A DNA stretch of 9,467 nt from an uncultured Eubacteriales bacterium (lineage in GTDB: Bacteria; Bacillota; Clostridia; Oscillospirales; Oscillospiraceae). The notes beneath the pieces are model-generated. The model did no database searches. It saw nothing but the letters and a program-made list of their open reading frames with translations, and was not told the origin of the DNA. The position numbers and the translations under genes were made by a program. The DNA lies in the NCBI GenBank assembly GCA_900544945.1, contig UQXG01000094.1, positions 1 to 9,467 on the forward strand, in the 5' to 3' direction. Shown here one piece after another: positions 7,788-9,467 of this stretch. Position 1 is the stretch's first letter. Each line of letters opens with the position of its first letter.

Positions 7788-9137
7788 TTACTCGGGGATA
7801 TAGACGTTCTGCTCCCGGAGCTTAACACGGATGTCCTTGGCGTCCACGTCCTTCACATCGATGCCCTTGGCGGCGGCGATGGCGGCGGCGGTGCCGCAGG
7901 CCTGGCCCATCAGCATGGCGGTGGGAATGACCCGGAGCATTTCGATGGCACCCCAGTCGCCGGAGATGCACCGGCCGGCCACCAGCAGGCCCTTGTTCTT
8001 CTTGGGCAGGAAGCAGCGGTAGGGAATCTCCTTCAGGGGGTCGTCCACGTTGAACTGACGGTAAGGAGGCTGAGCCACCACCACACGATCGTCATAGTGG
8101 GCACCGGCGTGAAGCTCCTTGCGGGTGATGATGTACTCGCCGTCCAGCATCCGGCTGCACCGGGTTCCCAGCTGGGGAGAGGTGTCCATAACCACGGCCT
8201 TCTCGAAGCCGGGCACGTTCTTCCGGAAATAATCCAGCGTCTTGAGCATAGCGTCCCGGGTCTCGATCTCCACCTTGGCCAGATCCTTGATGTCGATGGC
8301 ACTGCCGGCGGTGGTGTTATTGAACCAGACCACGTTGTCGATGCTGCTGCGCATATAGAAGCCCTGAGGCAGCTCGCCGAAGCTGTAGCCCCCCCGGATG
8401 CCGCCCAGCGCCTTCAGATCGTCGTTGATCTTCTTGCCGGTAGCCGGATCCTCCAGGAATTTCTCCGCCCGCTCGCAGTCCACATTGCCTACCCGGAATA
8501 CCAGACCCAGGGGCAGGTTGCCGATCCGGTAATCCTCACCGGCAGAGGCGAACACGTCGCCGTCACCGGTGCAGTCGATGGTGGTCTTGGCGAGAATCGC
8601 CTGACGGCCGGACTTGGAATCGAAGATGGCGCCCTTCACGGCTCCGTCCTCCACATAGGCCTTGGAGAACCAGGCGTGGAGCACCGGCTGGACACCGGCC
8701 TGCCGAACCATGTCGTTGGCCACGCACTTCATCATTTCCGGATCCAGTACCGGGCTGTAGCGGACGATCTTGTCCTCGCCGCCGGTAGCGCCGTAGCGTC
8801 TCCACTTGAGAATCTCGTTCACATTGTCGCTGCCCCAGACTTCCTTAGGAGGCTCGATGATGCCGTCTACCTTCCGCAGCCGCTCAATGATCTCCTCCAC
8901 CTGACCCTTGATGACCAGGTTGCCCTTGCCGTCGCACAGGCAGTCCAGCAGGAGCACAAAGCCGCCGGTGGCCATGCCGCCCAGATAGCCGTAACGCTCC
9001 ATCAGAACCGTCTTGGCTCCGCATCTGGCCGCGCTGACCGCAGCGCACAAACCCGCGGGGCCGCCGCCGACGACCAGCACGTCCGCTTCGGCGTATACAG
9101 GAATCTCCTGCCTTTCTTCTACGATAAAGCTGTTCAT
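7788..9137 (-). CDS. FAD-dependent oxidoreductase (FAD_oxidored / PF12831-like)
   Basis: From the preferred ATG the protein has 449 residues. The N-terminal dinucleotide fold is clear: ADVLVVGGGPAGLCAAVSAA (18-37) with the GGGPAG loop at 24-29, Glu47 ending the second strand (VLMERYG) as ribose-binding acid, and GGMATGG (53-59), a hallmark of this family. The C-terminal FAD motif reads LLVAGRCISGDWGAIEML, followed by MGQACGTAAAIAA. No signal peptide is seen, so it should be cytoplasmic. The frame stays open upstream to a TTG at 9221, but that start coincides with the best -35 hexamer and the extension would encode the promoter and operator. The ATG at 9137 is therefore chosen, with GGAG ten bases upstream. 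It is separated from the main operon by the MITE-like element and has its own promoter. Members of this family act on varied substrates; none can be assigned. Confidence 0.9.
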   Translation of the reverse strand: MNSFIVEERQEIPVYAEADVLVVGGGPAGLCAAVSAARCGAKTVLMERYGYLGGMATGGFVLLLDCLCDGKGNLVIKGQVEEIIERLRKVDGIIEPPKEVWGSDNVNEILKWRRYGATGGEDKIVRYSPVLDPEMMKCVANDMVRQAGVQPVLHAWFSKAYVEDGAVKGAIFDSKSGRQAILAKTTIDCTGDGDVFASAGEDYRIGNLPLGLVFRVGNVDCERAEKFLEDPATGKKINDDLKALGGIRGGYSFGELPQGFYMRSSIDNVVWFNNTTAGSAIDIKDLAKVEIETRDAMLKTLDYFRKNVPGFEKAVVMDTSPQLGTRCSRMLDGEYIITRKELHAGAHYDDRVVVAQPPYRQFNVDDPLKEIPYRCFLPKKNKGLLVAGRCISGDWGAIEMLRVIPTAMLMGQACGTAAAIAAAKGIDVKDVDAKDIRVKLREQNVYIPE

Positions 9138-9174
9138 CTTGCTTAATCTCCATTCGCATCGTAATTTCGGCCCG

Positions 9175-9190
9175 ATGTAATCGGTTACAT
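9175..9190. promoter_or_regulatory. LacI/GalR-type operator candidate
   Basis: The 16-base sequence ATGTAATCGGTTACAT is palindromic apart from one base pair and has the central CG typical of operators bound by LacI/GalR-family repressors (compare TGTAACCGGTTACA-like sites). It begins just downstream of the -10 hexamer at 9193-9198, over the expected transcription start, where bound repressor would block RNA polymerase. No regulator gene is in the window. Confidence 0.6.
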
Positions 9191-9192
9191 TC

Positions 9193-9221
9193 TTTCTACC
9201 ACAGGCTTGATTATTTTTCAA
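9193..9221 (-). promoter_or_regulatory. Predicted sigma-A promoter of the FAD oxidoreductase gene
   Basis: On the minus strand TTGAAA (9221-9216, five of six to TTGACA) and TAGAAA (9198-9193, four of six to TATAAT) are separated by exactly 17 bases. Transcription would start near 9186, giving a leader of about 50 bases before the ATG at 9137 and placing the LacI-type operator at the start site. A second, less likely -10 (TATAAT, 9292-9287) lies inside the upstream palindrome and has no good -35. Confidence 0.5.
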
Positions 9222-9260
9222 CCCCCAATTTTATTTTCACCGTCACTTTCTGCTTTTTAC

Positions 9261-9274
9261 ACGATTGGAATCGT
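9261..9274. repeat. Perfect 14-base inverted repeat, possible protein-binding site
   Basis: ACGATTGGAATCGT reads as ACGATT, GG, AATCGT, with perfect arms. It abuts the 31-base palindrome beginning at 9274 and lies about 40 bases upstream of the predicted -35, a position suited to an activator or a second operator. Function is inferred only from symmetry and position. Confidence 0.4.
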
Positions 9275-9304
9275 TTGCTTTTGTGTATTATACACAAAAG
9301 CAAA
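9274..9304. promoter_or_regulatory. Perfect 31-base palindrome, probable operator
   Basis: Left arm TTTGCTTTTGTGTAT (9274-9288), central T (9289), and an exactly complementary right arm (9290-9304). Fifteen perfect pairs around one base is far beyond chance in a short spacer. The core TGTATNATACA resembles sites of GntR-family (FCD-type) regulators. On the minus strand the centre reads TATAAT, so a bound protein could cover a -10 box. As RNA it could form a hairpin, but its AT-rich arms and the lack of a following pure T run make a terminator less likely. Confidence 0.55.
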
Positions 9305-9467
9305 TACCTTTTCTTTGCCTTACAAGCCAGTAAATCCCGCAAATCTCCCGGGTAAATGTAAACTGTTCCATAGTCGTTTCACAGAGATACGCTCCGTTCT
9401 CCCGTGCGTTTCTGCGCAAATTGCCAGATATATGTTCAAGAAACTAGATAGTTTTCACAAAATACTA
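9305..9467. other. Gene-free upstream spacer
   Basis: No open reading frame with a start and ribosome-binding site is seen here. A small inverted repeat, AAACTA GA TAGTTT, occupies 9441-9454. A weak plus-strand promoter-like pair (TTGCCA at 9421-9426, TAGATA at 9445-9450, 18-base spacer) could serve a divergent gene to the right of the window, perhaps the missing regulator. Neither call is strong. Confidence 0.3.

Noticed and set aside
7596..9146. Plus-strand open frame (about 516 codons) starting in the MITE-like element after GGAGGA
   Set aside because: The Shine-Dalgarno-like GGAGGA and ATG are suggestive, but the product is an antisense shadow of the FAD oxidoreductase with no domain.
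9138..9221. Longer N-terminus of the FAD oxidoreductase from a TTG at 9221
   Set aside because: The extra 28 residues precede the family's normal start, the TTG is part of the predicted -35 box, and the extension would translate the operator. The ATG at 9137 fits the family length.

Overview
All eight genes in this window are intact and lie on the minus strand. They form one apparent seven-gene operon (MaoC-like protein, class III CoA-transferase, then a complete branched-chain-amino-acid-type ABC transporter, then a Gfo/Idh/MocA dehydrogenase) and, upstream of it, a separately promoted FAD-dependent oxidoreductase. The organism is probably a GC-rich, gut-type Clostridia (Oscillospiraceae-like). 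That inference rests on strong AGGAGG Shine-Dalgarno sequences, GC-rich coding DNA with AT-rich spacers, and a Gram-positive-style lipoprotein signal followed by an Ala/Pro/Thr linker. The species cannot be fixed from the window.

Layout in transcription order (right to left). 9138-9467 is a gene-free control region with a recognisable promoter, a LacI-type operator candidate and two further perfect palindromes. 7788-9137 is the FAD oxidoreductase. 7554-7772 is a 219-bp near-palindromic MITE-like element flanked by CTAG on both sides. 7007-7492 is MaoC and 5807-7003 is the CaiB/BaiF-type CoA-transferase. 4504-5745 is the solute-binding lipoprotein, followed by a strong intercistronic hairpin (4438-4473). 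Then come LivH, LivM, LivG and LivF (4404 down to 1156) and the Gfo/Idh oxidoreductase (1152-52). The right end of a second copy of the MITE-like element fills positions 1-51 and abuts the last stop codon.

How the genes may work together (inference): the lipoprotein captures a small solute, LivH/LivM with LivG/LivF import it, the CoA-transferase makes a CoA thioester of a carboxylic acid, and the MaoC hot-dog protein hydrates or dehydrates an enoyl/hydroxyacyl-CoA. The Gfo/Idh enzyme and the FAD oxidoreductase supply redox steps. This looks like an uptake-and-catabolism locus for an organic acid rather than a leucine transporter. The substrate is not identifiable from sequence alone, and no CoA lyase, thiolase or regulator gene lies in the window.

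Notable non-coding features: two same-orientation MITE-like copies directly 3' of the two transcription units; three gene junctions sharing the same stop-GCC-ATG design; the binding-protein/permease hairpin; and a palindrome-rich promoter upstream of the FAD oxidoreductase gene.
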